Source: a bacterium (GTDB lineage: Bacteria; Cyanobacteriota; Vampirovibrionia; Gastranaerophilales; Gastranaerophilaceae). Taken from it: a stretch of DNA of 33,500 nucleotides. Within the stretch, counting starts at the first letter, position 1, and the number at the start of each line of letters is the position of its first letter. Position numbers and translations under genes: made by a program. Of this stretch, positions 24,168 to 33,496 are shown piece after piece. The stretch covers positions 1 through 33,500 of the forward strand of contig JAFUUC010000049.1 of the NCBI GenBank assembly GCA_017471365.1. The letters run 5' to 3'. Below the pieces are notes generated by a model. That model was not told the DNA's origin and did not search any database. It was given only the letters and a program-made list of their open reading frames with translations.

Positions 24168-24581
24168 TTATTTGTTTACAGATAACGGGGTTCGTTTTTC
24201 TCCAAGATAAAAAACAATAAGTTCAACCGGCTCATTACCGGTATTTTTACCATAGTGATATTTCCCTACTAATTCAGGTAAAACTTCGCCCTCGTGGAGT
24301 GTTATTTCTTTATTTTCATCAGTAATAACAGTTAAAGTACCTTTTTTTACATAAGCAATATTAACTAAATCATGTTTATGCATAGGTAATTCTTCATTGA
24401 CATTTATTATAATCTTTAATACGGTAGCTTCAGGAGTTTTAATTTTCAATTTTTTATATTCTGTATTATCCCAAGTAGAAGTTGTTTTTAGTAAAACTTC
24501 TTTTTCCGCTGAATACGATACATTTGTTATAAACAAAATTATTACAAATAGAACAATTATTGATTTCATTACTTTTGACAT
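24168..24581 (-). CDS. Exported cupin-domain protein
   Basis: 137 aa. Signal peptide MSKVMKSIIVLFVIILFITNVSYS, mature from about AEKEV. Cupin motif 1 is PMHKHDLVNIAYVKKGTLTV (His-His pair), and motif 2 holds HYGKNTGNEPVELIVFYLG; together they make the beta-barrel metal site, with EITLHEGEVLPE between. Such single-domain cupins bind small ligands or metals; the role in the envelope is unknown. AAGGA precedes the start. It is convergent with the preceding operon. Confidence 0.8.
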   Translation of the reverse strand: MSKVMKSIIVLFVIILFITNVSYSAEKEVLLKTTSTWDNTEYKKLKIKTPEATVLKIIINVNEELPMHKHDLVNIAYVKKGTLTVITDENKEITLHEGEVLPELVGKYHYGKNTGNEPVELIVFYLGEKRTPLSVNK

Positions 24582-24687
24582 ATCTTGAGTTCCTTAAAAA
24601 TTAAATATAAAAACTTATAATCATGTTATCACAAAGATTTATTAAAAGATAATGCTTAGCATAGAATTTGATCTTGCTTCAAAATTT

Positions 24688-24715
24688 TTGTCAATAAATA
24701 CTTTATACATAGGAT
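24688..24715 (+). promoter_or_regulatory. Promoter of the STAS-phosphatase operon
   Basis: TTGTCA (24688-24693), 16 bases, TAGGAT (24710-24715), with a leader of about 50 bases. The rest of the gap from 24582 shows no other clear signal. Confidence 0.4.
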
Positions 24716-24772
24716 ACAAAAAATAATGAATTATGAGACAATCACCAGGATGACAGTAATGAGGTTTTGGGC

Positions 24773-25087
24773 ATGGATGTAAAATTAAAAAGAACAGGAT
24801 TAGACGGTTTATATGTAGCAGCTGTTGGGAGACTAGATTTAGATAACGCAGTTGAATACGGTTCAAAAATCAAAAATTTTATTGAAGATTGCGAGGATCC
24901 TATCATAGAGGTTACTCTTGATTTTTCCGAAATTACTTTTATATCAAGTTTTGGTTTAAAAGTCATTTTAGAATTATACAAACAATTACAAGTTCAAAGT
25001 GGTGTTATAAAAATTAAAAGTATTTCAGAACAATTAAAAAATTCTTTTAAAATGGTTGGTTTTGATAAATTTTTAGTATTTGAATAA
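24773..25087 (+). CDS. STAS-domain anti-sigma factor antagonist
   Basis: 104 aa from ATG 24773, with GAGG 8 bases upstream; the in-frame TTG 24767 is less likely. Single STAS domain: GRLDLDNAVEYGSKIKNFIED, then VTLDFSEITFISSFGLKVILEL, where S58 or S59 is the phosphorylatable serine. In partner switching, the unphosphorylated form binds the anti-sigma kinase and frees its target; a SpoIIE-type phosphatase removes the phosphate. The next gene encodes exactly such a phosphatase fused to a kinase-like domain and overlaps it by one base (TAATG), so they form a module. Confidence 0.88.
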   Translation: MDVKLKRTGLDGLYVAAVGRLDLDNAVEYGSKIKNFIEDCEDPIIEVTLDFSEITFISSFGLKVILELYKQLQVQSGVIKIKSISEQLKNSFKMVGFDKFLVFE

Positions 25088-27420
25088 TGTTTAAGACTTT
25101 AAGATCAAAAATACTTGCAATAATAATATTAATGCTTGCCTTCCTCATGTTTGCATCTGTTTTTCATGTTTATTTTGCACGTATGAATACAAAGCAACTT
25201 ATGGTTCAGAATTATAAATTCTCCATAACTGCGAGTTCATTTGTACAGGAAATCAAAAACAGAATTATAACTTCAGAAGACTGTCTTAAAAGTTTATCAT
25301 TAATCGGAAGTTTGTATTATAAGACCGACAGAAGTAATGATCTTACTGATAGAGTTATTGAAAAAGTTTTTAAGAATTACCCCCAAGCTTTAGGGGGCGG
25401 GATTTGGTTTAAACCTTACATTATTGATAAGTCAAGAAAATATAATTGTTTTTATGCATTTAGAGATAAAAATAATAAAATTGTAATTGACAGAAATTTT
25501 GAAAGCGAAAAATATGATTACCCTAATCAAGAATGGTATAAGCAAATAATTTCCCAAGTTACACCTGAAGGTAATATCGTTTGGTCTAAGCCCTATTACG
25601 AAAATATGGGGAGTTATACTATGATGGTTACTGTTGGAACCGGAATATATGTTGACGGAAAATTAGTCGGGATAGTTACGGTTGATTGGGAATTAGATTC
25701 AATAATTAATGAAGTTTCCAAAATGAAACCTGTAGAAAAAACATTCTCAATGTACAAAAGCGGTAAGGAAATCAAAAATAGTTTTGCACTGTTTGGAAAT
25801 GTAAAAGATGATTTTATAATTGCGACAACCGACCCTTATCTTGATAATAAAACTATTACCGGACATTCTTTAAAAGAAATCCCTTGGTATACGAGTGCTG
25901 ATAAATTATATGCAACGACTTATATAACCTATCACAAGAAAAAGTATATACCATTTGTGAATAAATTAGATAATGGAATGGTATTAATTATTTGCCTGCC
26001 AAAGTCTGAAATGTTCAAGGATGTAAATAATTTTTATTTTCTCTTAATTTTGACGATGTTAGGTATAGCATTACTTATTCCTGCACTTTTGTATTACAGT
26101 TTAAACCGTTACATAATTAACCCGATAGATAAGTTAACAAAAATTGCTCATAAAATCGGTAAGGGCGAAGATATTCAGATAAAAATTGAAAAACCTGAAG
26201 AATTTGCACATTTGGCCTCTACGTTTGATAAAATGACAAAAGATATTAAACTTATTACAAATGAAAGAGCAAAAATAACTTCTGAACTATCTGTTGCAAA
26301 ATCAATACAATCATCAAGTTTACCGAATGTATTTCCACCGTTTCCTAACAAAAATGAATTTGATATTTATGCATCAATGGAGCCTGCTAAAGAAGTTGGC
26401 GGAGATTTTTATGATTTCTTTTTCATTGATAAAACAAAGTTCATGTTTTTAATAGCAGATGTTTCAGGTAAAGGAATTCCTGCTGCGTTGTTTATGATGA
26501 CAGTAAAAACACTTATTAATAATATTGCACAGCTAAATTATTCCCCAAAACAGCTTATAGAAATTATAAATAATAAAATATGCCAAACAAATAAGCAGGG
26601 ATTTTTCGTTACTGTTTTATTAGGAATAACTGATATAAATACGGGAGAAACGAGTATAATAAACTGCGGTCATAACCTTCCGCTAATAAAACGTAAAGAC
26701 GGAAATTTTGAATATTTACAATTAGAATCTAATATCGCATTGGGTGTTTTTGAGGATAGCAAATTTGAAGTATACGAAACTGTAATGAACGTAGGAGATA
26801 TAATTTTTACCTATACTGACGGTGTTACAGAAGCAATAAATAAAAATGATGAAGTTTATGGAGAAACAAGATTGTACGATTGCTTAAACAGTATTGATAC
26901 TCCTGAACCAATTGAAATTGTACAAAGAGTAAAAACATCTATTAATGAATACTCTGATTCAAATCTTCAAAGCGATGATATTACAATGTTAGTATTTAAA
27001 TATAACGGAAGAAATAATACAAAAATATTCAAAGAAACTGCAAAGCAAGAAAATTATAAACAATTTTATAATTGGCTTCATACTGCTTGTGATGAATGGT
27101 GCATAAACGAAGAATTATCAAATAAACTTGATATGAGTGCAGAAGAAATTTTTGCAAATATTGCATTTTATGCTTATCGTGAAAAAGCAGGTATGTTGGA
27201 AGCTACTTTAACAAAATCAGATGAAAATATAATCTTTAAATTTATAGATGAAGGGATAGAATATAACCCCCTTGAAAAACCTGATCCAAATATTGATTTG
27301 CCACCGGAAGAACGTCCACTTGGCGGATTAGGGGTTTACATGGTTAAAAATATGGCAGATGAACTTTTTTATAAAAGAGAAAATGGGAAAAACATATTAA
27401 CTCTTGTATTCAAATTATAA
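25087..27420 (+). CDS. Sensor: Cache-HAMP-SpoIIE phosphatase fused to an anti-sigma-type HATPase
   Basis: 777 aa. TM1 (about 8-31), an extracytoplasmic Cache-like sensor (about 35-310; FKPYIID... and YTMMVTVGTGIYVDGKLVGIVTVDWEL), TM2 (about 316-340), HAMP (about 340-392), SpoIIE/PP2C-like phosphatase (about 395-640; GGDFYDFF at 438-445, ADVSGKGIPAALFM, TYTDGVTEA, DDITMLVF) and a C-terminal RsbW/SpoIIAB-like ATPase (about 650-777; EEIFANIAFYAY, FIDEGIEYNP, GGLGVYMVKNMADE). One protein thus holds both the phosphatase and the opposing serine-kinase-like domain of a partner switch. The STAS partner is encoded just upstream; no sigma factor is adjacent, so the output is unknown. Confidence 0.9.
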   Translation: MFKTLRSKILAIIILMLAFLMFASVFHVYFARMNTKQLMVQNYKFSITASSFVQEIKNRIITSEDCLKSLSLIGSLYYKTDRSNDLTDRVIEKVFKNYPQALGGGIWFKPYIIDKSRKYNCFYAFRDKNNKIVIDRNFESEKYDYPNQEWYKQIISQVTPEGNIVWSKPYYENMGSYTMMVTVGTGIYVDGKLVGIVTVDWELDSIINEVSKMKPVEKTFSMYKSGKEIKNSFALFGNVKDDFIIATTDPYLDNKTITGHSLKEIPWYTSADKLYATTYITYHKKKYIPFVNKLDNGMVLIICLPKSEMFKDVNNFYFLLILTMLGIALLIPALLYYSLNRYIINPIDKLTKIAHKIGKGEDIQIKIEKPEEFAHLASTFDKMTKDIKLITNERAKITSELSVAKSIQSSSLPNVFPPFPNKNEFDIYASMEPAKEVGGDFYDFFFIDKTKFMFLIADVSGKGIPAALFMMTVKTLINNIAQLNYSPKQLIEIINNKICQTNKQGFFVTVLLGITDINTGETSIINCGHNLPLIKRKDGNFEYLQLESNIALGVFEDSKFEVYETVMNVGDIIFTYTDGVTEAINKNDEVYGETRLYDCLNSIDTPEPIEIVQRVKTSINEYSDSNLQSDDITMLVFKYNGRNNTKIFKETAKQENYKQFYNWLHTACDEWCINEELSNKLDMSAEEIFANIAFYAYREKAGMLEATLTKSDENIIFKFIDEGIEYNPLEKPDPNIDLPPEERPLGGLGVYMVKNMADELFYKRENGKNILTLVFKL

Positions 27421-27439
27421 TTAAGTAATTATAAATGTT

Positions 27440-27468
27440 TTGCAGGAAATCAAAATTCTGCATATAAT
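27440..27468 (+). promoter_or_regulatory. Promoter of the CstA-like gene
   Basis: TTGCAG (27440-27445), 17 bases, perfect TATAAT (27463-27468), ending 6 bases before ATG 27475. The mRNA is predicted to be leaderless, with no Shine-Dalgarno. Confidence 0.62.
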
Positions 27469-27474
27469 GTAAGT

Positions 27475-28902
27475 ATGGTTACTTTTATTTTAGGCATAAT
27501 AATATTAATTTTAGGTTATATTTTTTATTCAAGGTACATAGAAAGGATTTTTACTCCTGAAGATATACCAACTCCCGCACACAAATATAAAGATGATGTA
27601 GATTATGTTCCGATGTCAAAAAATCGAAATGCTCTCATTCATCTTTTGAATATTGCAGGAATGGGACCCATTATTGGTGCAATTCAGGGAATTTTATTTG
27701 GACCTATTGCTTTTATTTTGATCCCTTTAGGTTGTATTTTTGCAGGTGGGGTTCACGATTATTTTGCCGGAATGCTTTCTATTCGCAATCGTGGTTCTCA
27801 AATCACAGGACTTATTCACAAATATTTAGGCAAGAACGCTTTTAAAATTTTTATGGTTATTGTTGCCATAATGCTTCTTTTACTTGCGACTGTTTTTGTA
27901 TACACAGCAGGAGATCTTTTTGCTGAAAGATTTATGGGGGTCAAAGATTTTTTAATTACTGATCCAAAAGTTTTATCTACGTATGTTGTTATTCTTTCAT
28001 ATTTTGTAATGGCAACCTTATTCCCGATTGATAAGATTATTGGGAAATTTTATCCTGTATTGGGTTTGATGTTGATTATCGGAACGGGTTTTGTACTTGT
28101 TGGTTTTATGATTAACGGAGTTCATTTGCAAAACCTAAGTTTATCAAATTTCAATATACATCCACATAATCTACCCTTGATTCCGATGTTTTTTATGACT
28201 GTAAGCTGTGGTTTGTTGTCTGGATTTCATTCAACTCAGGCAACAATAATTTCAAGAACTGTCGATAAAGAACGAGACGGAAGACGAATTTTTTATGGAA
28301 TGATGTGTTTGGAATCATTAATCGCAATTATATGGGCAGCAGCAGCAATGGATGTGTATAGCACAAATCTTGTTCCTCAAAATATTATCGGAACTGTTAA
28401 TGTCGTGAATATTATTGCAAATAAATTTGTACCACTAAATTTAGCATTTTTAGTAACAATAGCAATCATTATTCTTCCGATTACATCCGGTGATACTGCT
28501 TTAAGAGGTTTGAGAATTACGATAGCTGAAGCATTAAATATTGAACAAAAAAATATATTAAAAAGACTTGTAATAGTTGTTCCTATTGTTATATGCGTTT
28601 TAGCAATACTTGTTTGGGCAAAAACAAACGCAAACAGCTTTTCTTTAATTTGGCGATATTTTACATTTTTCAATCAATTAATTGCAATTCCGATATTATG
28701 TTGTGCAACTATATTTTTAGCAAAAGTAAAGAAAAACTATCTGGTATCATTATTGCCGGCATTGTTTTATATATTCATAACAATGTCATTTATATTCAGT
28801 GAAAAAATAGGATTTAATCTTCCGTTAAAGTATGCAGAAATAATTGGTCTGCTTATAGCATTTATTGTACTATTTTTTGTAATAAAAAAGACTAAAATTT
28901 AA
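27475..28902 (+). CDS. CstA-like carbon starvation permease
   Basis: 475 aa, more than ten hydrophobic helices. N-terminal family signature: FYSRYIERIF, TPAHKYKDDVDYVPMSKN, then HLLNIAGMGPIIGAIQGILFGP and FAGGVHDYFAGMLSIRNRG; CGLLSGFHSTQATIISRTV lies in the middle and ITSGDTALRGLR in the second half. CstA/BtsT proteins take up peptides or pyruvate under carbon limitation; this short form lacks the C-terminal extension of E. coli CstA. Gap of 11 bases to the PreA-like gene suggests an operon. Confidence 0.9.
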   Translation: MVTFILGIIILILGYIFYSRYIERIFTPEDIPTPAHKYKDDVDYVPMSKNRNALIHLLNIAGMGPIIGAIQGILFGPIAFILIPLGCIFAGGVHDYFAGMLSIRNRGSQITGLIHKYLGKNAFKIFMVIVAIMLLLLATVFVYTAGDLFAERFMGVKDFLITDPKVLSTYVVILSYFVMATLFPIDKIIGKFYPVLGLMLIIGTGFVLVGFMINGVHLQNLSLSNFNIHPHNLPLIPMFFMTVSCGLLSGFHSTQATIISRTVDKERDGRRIFYGMMCLESLIAIIWAAAAMDVYSTNLVPQNIIGTVNVVNIIANKFVPLNLAFLVTIAIIILPITSGDTALRGLRITIAEALNIEQKNILKRLVIVVPIVICVLAILVWAKTNANSFSLIWRYFTFFNQLIAIPILCCATIFLAKVKKNYLVSLLPALFYIFITMSFIFSEKIGFNLPLKYAEIIGLLIAFIVLFFVIKKTKI

Positions 28903-28913
28903 GGATTATATGT

Positions 28914-30095
28914 ATGCCGACATTAAAAACATCAGTATTAGGAATAGAATTTGAAAATCCGTTTTTACTCGCTTCAGCTCCCCCTACCGCATCAATTGAA
29001 AGTATAGATAAAGCATTTGAAATGGGTTGGGGTGGTGCTGTATTAAAAACAATTACACCTGACGATCTGGAAATGACCGAAGTAAGTCCTCGTTATGCAA
29101 CTATTAAAGCAAAAGGTAAAGTCATTTGTCTTCAAAATATAGAGTTATTGAGTCATAAAACAATACAATATTGGGTGGATGGGATTAAGTATCTTAAGAA
29201 AAAACACCCGACAAAGGTTATTATCGCAAGTATAATGTCCCCTGTGGATAGAATGGCTTGGCATGAACTTGTATTAAGGCTAAATGAAACTCCTGTTGAT
29301 GCTTATGAATTGAATTTTTCCTGCCCTCATGGAATGCCTGAAAAAGGTATAGGTATGGCGATAGGGACTACAACAGAAATCTCATCTCTTATTACCAGCT
29401 GGGTAAAAGATGTTGCAACAAAACCTGTTTTTGTAAAACTTACCCCGAATGTAACGGATATAACAAGAATCGCAAAAGCTGTCGAACAAGCTAATGCTGA
29501 CGGATTTGCTGCAATAAATACCGTTCAGGGGTTTATGGGGATAAATCTTGAAACTCTTGAACCTGTTCTTAATGTAGATGGACAATCAACTTACGGAGGA
29601 TTATCAGGCGAAGCTGTTAAACCTATTGGTTTTAGGTGCGTTGCTCAATTAAGACAAAATTCAAATTTACCTATTTTAGGTATGGGTGGGATTACAAACT
29701 GGCAAGATGCAGCACAATATATAGCACTTGGTTCGGATGCTGTACAAATTTGTACGGAAGTAATGATAAATGGCTATGAAATTATTAACGGGCTTAAGTC
29801 CGGATTACTTAATTATATGGAATCGAAAGGATTTAACAATATATCAGAATTAAAGAATATCGCAATCCCAAAAATTACATCACATGAAAAACTCAATAAA
29901 AAGCATTACGTTTATCCGTTAATAGATAAAGAAAAATGCGTATCCTGTGGTAAATGCGTAAAAATATGCTCTGAATCAGAATATCACGCATTAAACTTTG
30001 AAAAAGGATGTTTAAATTTAAATCAAGAAATTTGTGTAGGATGTTCCTTATGCAGCCATGTTTGCCCTAAAGAAGCTATAAAAATGTGCTGTTAA
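28914..30095 (+). CDS. preA: PreA-like dihydropyrimidine dehydrogenase subunit
   Basis: 393 aa. Residues about 1-310 are an FMN-binding TIM barrel of the dihydroorotate dehydrogenase type: LGIEFENPFLLASAPPTA, NFSCPHGMPEKGIGMAIG with C137 as the active-site Cys, VKLTPNVTDI, GMGGITNWQDAAQ. Residues about 335-393 are a ferredoxin module with C342-x2-C345-x2-C348-x3-C352 and C374-x2-C377-x2-C380-x3-C384, giving two [4Fe-4S] clusters. PreA works with PreT (FAD, NAD(H)) to reduce uracil and thymine; no preT is seen nearby, so the partner or electron donor may lie elsewhere. Substrate is inferred from family. Confidence 0.85.
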   Translation: MPTLKTSVLGIEFENPFLLASAPPTASIESIDKAFEMGWGGAVLKTITPDDLEMTEVSPRYATIKAKGKVICLQNIELLSHKTIQYWVDGIKYLKKKHPTKVIIASIMSPVDRMAWHELVLRLNETPVDAYELNFSCPHGMPEKGIGMAIGTTTEISSLITSWVKDVATKPVFVKLTPNVTDITRIAKAVEQANADGFAAINTVQGFMGINLETLEPVLNVDGQSTYGGLSGEAVKPIGFRCVAQLRQNSNLPILGMGGITNWQDAAQYIALGSDAVQICTEVMINGYEIINGLKSGLLNYMESKGFNNISELKNIAIPKITSHEKLNKKHYVYPLIDKEKCVSCGKCVKICSESEYHALNFEKGCLNLNQEICVGCSLCSHVCPKEAIKMCC

Positions 30096-30115
30096 AAATA
30101 CCTGTAAATAAAATA

Positions 30116-31111
30116 TTATGATTTTGAGTGATTATATTTTTCTGTTAATTTTGTAAAAATAATAGGATATATTAGTGTAATTGTAATACCAATCAAAAAA
30201 GTTATTGTTAGAGCGTACCGTATTCTTATGCAATTCATTAGTATATAGCCAAATAAAAACTTAGTTAATATTATTATACCAATTGCACCTATTAATCCTC
30301 TTATAACACGTTGCTTTACAGAACTATCTTTAGGATTAAATGGGAAATATCTTTTACATAAATAACAGCCGTTTATAAGTCCTAATGCATATCCAAATTC
30401 TACAACATTTACATATCTTAGTTTTTGAGGATCTACTAGTAATATACCTGAAACATAATCCATCCTATATGTAGCAAAAAAGTATGTATAAACCAATGCA
30501 GATAACACTAATATATTAATTATTGCAAGTAGGTAAATATATCTTTTACTATCTTTTTCTGCCCAAGTAACCATGGATTCTACTGTAAAAACAAGAACAA
30601 CTCCAATTAATAATCCACAAATAACATCTTGTGGTGTATGAACCCCTAACCATAAACGAGAAAAACCTATAAGCAGAACTAAACAAATCAAAGAAATGCT
30701 TACTAATTTATTTTTTCTTAAAAGATATGCAATACCCCCAAAAACAGATGAACTCATAGCCGAATGTCCACTAGGAAAAGAATAACCTTTAGCAAAAGGA
30801 ACTGCAAGCTCTGATGGTTGTATTCTGTTATCCAATACCCAAGGTCTATAAACACAGGCTATCATTTTAAAAAAATGGGCAACAAATCTATTAAAACTTT
30901 CAAGAGACAGTAAATATACTCCAATTTCGAAATCTATGCACCAGTATATTATCGAACATATTAGTGTTGGCAACCAAATTTCACCAAATATTGTAATTGT
31001 CAAAAACAATTTGTCAAAAATTATTGAACTATTTACTCTTATATTTTGTAAAAAAAACAAAAAATCCATTTGAGGATTAAGCCACTCGGGGTTAGATAAA
31101 CAATCTATCAT
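30116..31111 (-). CDS. PAP2-family membrane phosphatase
   Basis: 331 aa from ATG 31111, chosen because GGAG sits about 5 bases upstream and because the -10 (31140-31135) lies between this start and the in-frame GTG 31144, so the longer form would not be transcribed whole. Multi-pass membrane protein with the three-part phosphatase signature: KMIACVYRPW, then SFPSGHSAMS and SRLWLGVHTPQDV. The site faces the outer side of the membrane in relatives. Likely dephosphorylates a lipid phosphate such as undecaprenyl or phosphatidate; the substrate is not shown. Confidence 0.85.
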   Translation of the reverse strand: MIDCLSNPEWLNPQMDFLFFLQNIRVNSSIIFDKLFLTITIFGEIWLPTLICSIIYWCIDFEIGVYLLSLESFNRFVAHFFKMIACVYRPWVLDNRIQPSELAVPFAKGYSFPSGHSAMSSSVFGGIAYLLRKNKLVSISLICLVLLIGFSRLWLGVHTPQDVICGLLIGVVLVFTVESMVTWAEKDSKRYIYLLAIINILVLSALVYTYFFATYRMDYVSGILLVDPQKLRYVNVVEFGYALGLINGCYLCKRYFPFNPKDSSVKQRVIRGLIGAIGIIILTKFLFGYILMNCIRIRYALTITFLIGITITLIYPIIFTKLTEKYNHSKS

Positions 31112-31134
31112 ACTATCTCCATGTTCTTTTTTAT

Positions 31135-31143
31135 ATTTTAGCA
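31135..31143 (-). promoter_or_regulatory. Extended -10 of the PAP2 gene
   Basis: On the minus strand TGCTAAAAT: a TGN extension and TAAAAT (31140-31135). No good -35. Confidence 0.45.
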
Positions 31144-31162
31144 CAAATTATATATGATATAA

Positions 31163-31985
<823 letters not shown>

Positions 31986-31995
31986 ATTTCCTCCT

Positions 31996-32826
31996 TTATT
32001 TTTCAGGTCTTAACCCGCCGTAAAAATACGCTGCCGTTGCACCGCCGTCTATTAAGAAATCACTTCCTGTTATAAAATCGGCTTTTTCTGTTAATAAAAG
32101 TTCTGCGACATTTGCAACTTCATCAGCAGTTCCCGGTCTGCCTGCTGGACATTTTGCAAACATATTTTTGTAAAAATCACCTCTAATTCCGTTAAATTCA
32201 TCTATTGCAAGAGGGGTTACAATAATTCCCGGTGAAATTGAATTAAGCCTTGCTCCTCTTTTACCCCATTTAACTGCCTCTGCCATAACTCTTTTAACAT
32301 TACATCTTTTTGCCATTTGATAAGCGTGAAGTGTATCTTTTATGTTTTTAGGTTGTAAAACTTCAAGATTTAAAAGTTCTTCTGTCGGTGTTGTTGCAAG
32401 TTGTTCATCAATTTCGGGTGTCAAAGCTGGCATTCTATGTCCGCTTTGAGAGGAAATCGTTACACCACGACCGCCTTTTTTGATTACTTTTCCGACTTCT
32501 TCAAGTAATACAGCCGTTCCGTATAAATCTACTTTTAATATAACCTCAATCGGTGCTTGCGAAGGTGAAACCCCTGCGGCATTAATAAGAGTTGCAATTT
32601 CACCGTATTCTTGACCTTTTTTAATAAGATTAAGTATTGATTCACGATTTGAAATATCACATTCAACAGGCTCAATATCAAATCCGGCTTCCGTCATAAT
32701 TTTTGCGATATTTTTTGCGTTTTCAATATTTTTATCACCGACTATTATTTTTTGATTAAATCCTACTCTGCGAGCAATCGCCATTCCGATTTGCCCTGCA
32801 CCAAGCCACAACATAACGTCTTTCAT
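31996..32826 (-). CDS. Short-chain dehydrogenase/reductase
   Basis: 276 aa, classical SDR. Rossmann motif GAGQIG (9-14), NAAG at 82-85, catalytic triad in TISSQSG (about S125-S128), Tyr169 and Lys173 (YQMAK), then ISPGIIVTPLA and the C-terminal ITGSDFLIDGG. The N-terminal LWLGAGQIG replaces the common TGGxxGIG, which is less usual. The substrate is unknown; the operon context (TetR, iron-sulfur flavoprotein, AKR) suggests reduction of a reactive carbonyl or xenobiotic. AGGAG about 8 bases before the start. Confidence 0.85.
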   Translation of the reverse strand: MKDVMLWLGAGQIGMAIARRVGFNQKIIVGDKNIENAKNIAKIMTEAGFDIEPVECDISNRESILNLIKKGQEYGEIATLINAAGVSPSQAPIEVILKVDLYGTAVLLEEVGKVIKKGGRGVTISSQSGHRMPALTPEIDEQLATTPTEELLNLEVLQPKNIKDTLHAYQMAKRCNVKRVMAEAVKWGKRGARLNSISPGIIVTPLAIDEFNGIRGDFYKNMFAKCPAGRPGTADEVANVAELLLTEKADFITGSDFLIDGGATAAYFYGGLRPEK

Positions 32827-32837
32827 AAATTATTCTC

Positions 32838-33440
32838 CTATATTTTGTACTTAGTTATAATTGGTTTTAATTGTATATCTGAAAACTCTTTTATTGCTCT
32901 TTCAGGGTTAAAATCCCCGCCCGACATACACCAACAAGTTAACATCCCGTACATTTGAGTTAATATAATTTCGCATAATTTATTTATTGGCGTATTTGAT
33001 TTTAATTCTTTGTTTTCAACTGCTTCGGAAATAATATTGTTTAGCATTTCAAAATCATACTGCCACTTAATATTTCCCATGCTTTCGTTGTTTTGGTTTT
33101 GTTCAACAAGACCTTTTATCCATTCTCTTACGATATGGAGTTTATAGCTTTGCACCTCTTTTATAAAACAGTCAAAATAAAGACAAAGTCTTTGCGATAT
33201 ATCAGAATTTTTACTTTGTTCCAATTTTAATTGAGTTTCTTTGAATAAATTTTTGCAGATTTCTAAAACAATTTCTTCCTTGTGCTTAAAATAAGTGTAG
33301 AAAGTTCCTGTTGCAACATCTGCTCTTTGAGTAATATCAGTAACATTCAGGTTATAAAATCCTTTTTCTTTTATCAAAGCATTAGTTACATCAAGAAGTT
33401 TTTGTCTTGTTTTTAAAGCATTCTCTTGTCTTGTTGGCAT
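32838..33440 (-). CDS. TetR-family transcriptional regulator
   Basis: 200 aa from ATG 33440, with AAGGGG about 8 bases upstream; the in-frame TTG 33464 is less likely. The N-terminal HTH is clear: RQENALKTRQKLLDVTNALI, GFYNLNVTDITQRADVATGTFYTYFKHKEEIVLEI. The C-terminal ligand domain is not close to a named subtype. It leads the operon with SDR, flavoprotein and broken AKR, and a 17-base palindrome overlaps its promoter, which suggests autorepression. The inducer is unknown. Confidence 0.9.
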   Translation of the reverse strand: MPTRQENALKTRQKLLDVTNALIKEKGFYNLNVTDITQRADVATGTFYTYFKHKEEIVLEICKNLFKETQLKLEQSKNSDISQRLCLYFDCFIKEVQSYKLHIVREWIKGLVEQNQNNESMGNIKWQYDFEMLNNIISEAVENKELKSNTPINKLCEIILTQMYGMLTCWCMSGGDFNPERAIKEFSDIQLKPIITKYKI

Positions 33441-33466
33441 ATCAACCCCTTCACTACCCCACAAAA

Positions 33467-33495
33467 AATATATTACAAAATTGAATAATATTCAA
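33467..33495 (-). promoter_or_regulatory. Promoter of the TetR operon
   Basis: On the minus strand TTGAAT (33495-33490), a 17-base spacer, TATATT (33472-33467). Leader of about 20 bases. Confidence 0.55.
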
Positions 33496-33496
33496 T
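33480..33496. promoter_or_regulatory. Candidate TetR operator
   Basis: ATTGAATAATATTCAAT is a perfect 8-1-8 palindrome covering the -35 of the operon promoter; TetR proteins usually bind such sites as dimers. It lies at the window edge, so a divergent gene to the right may share it. Confidence 0.55.
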
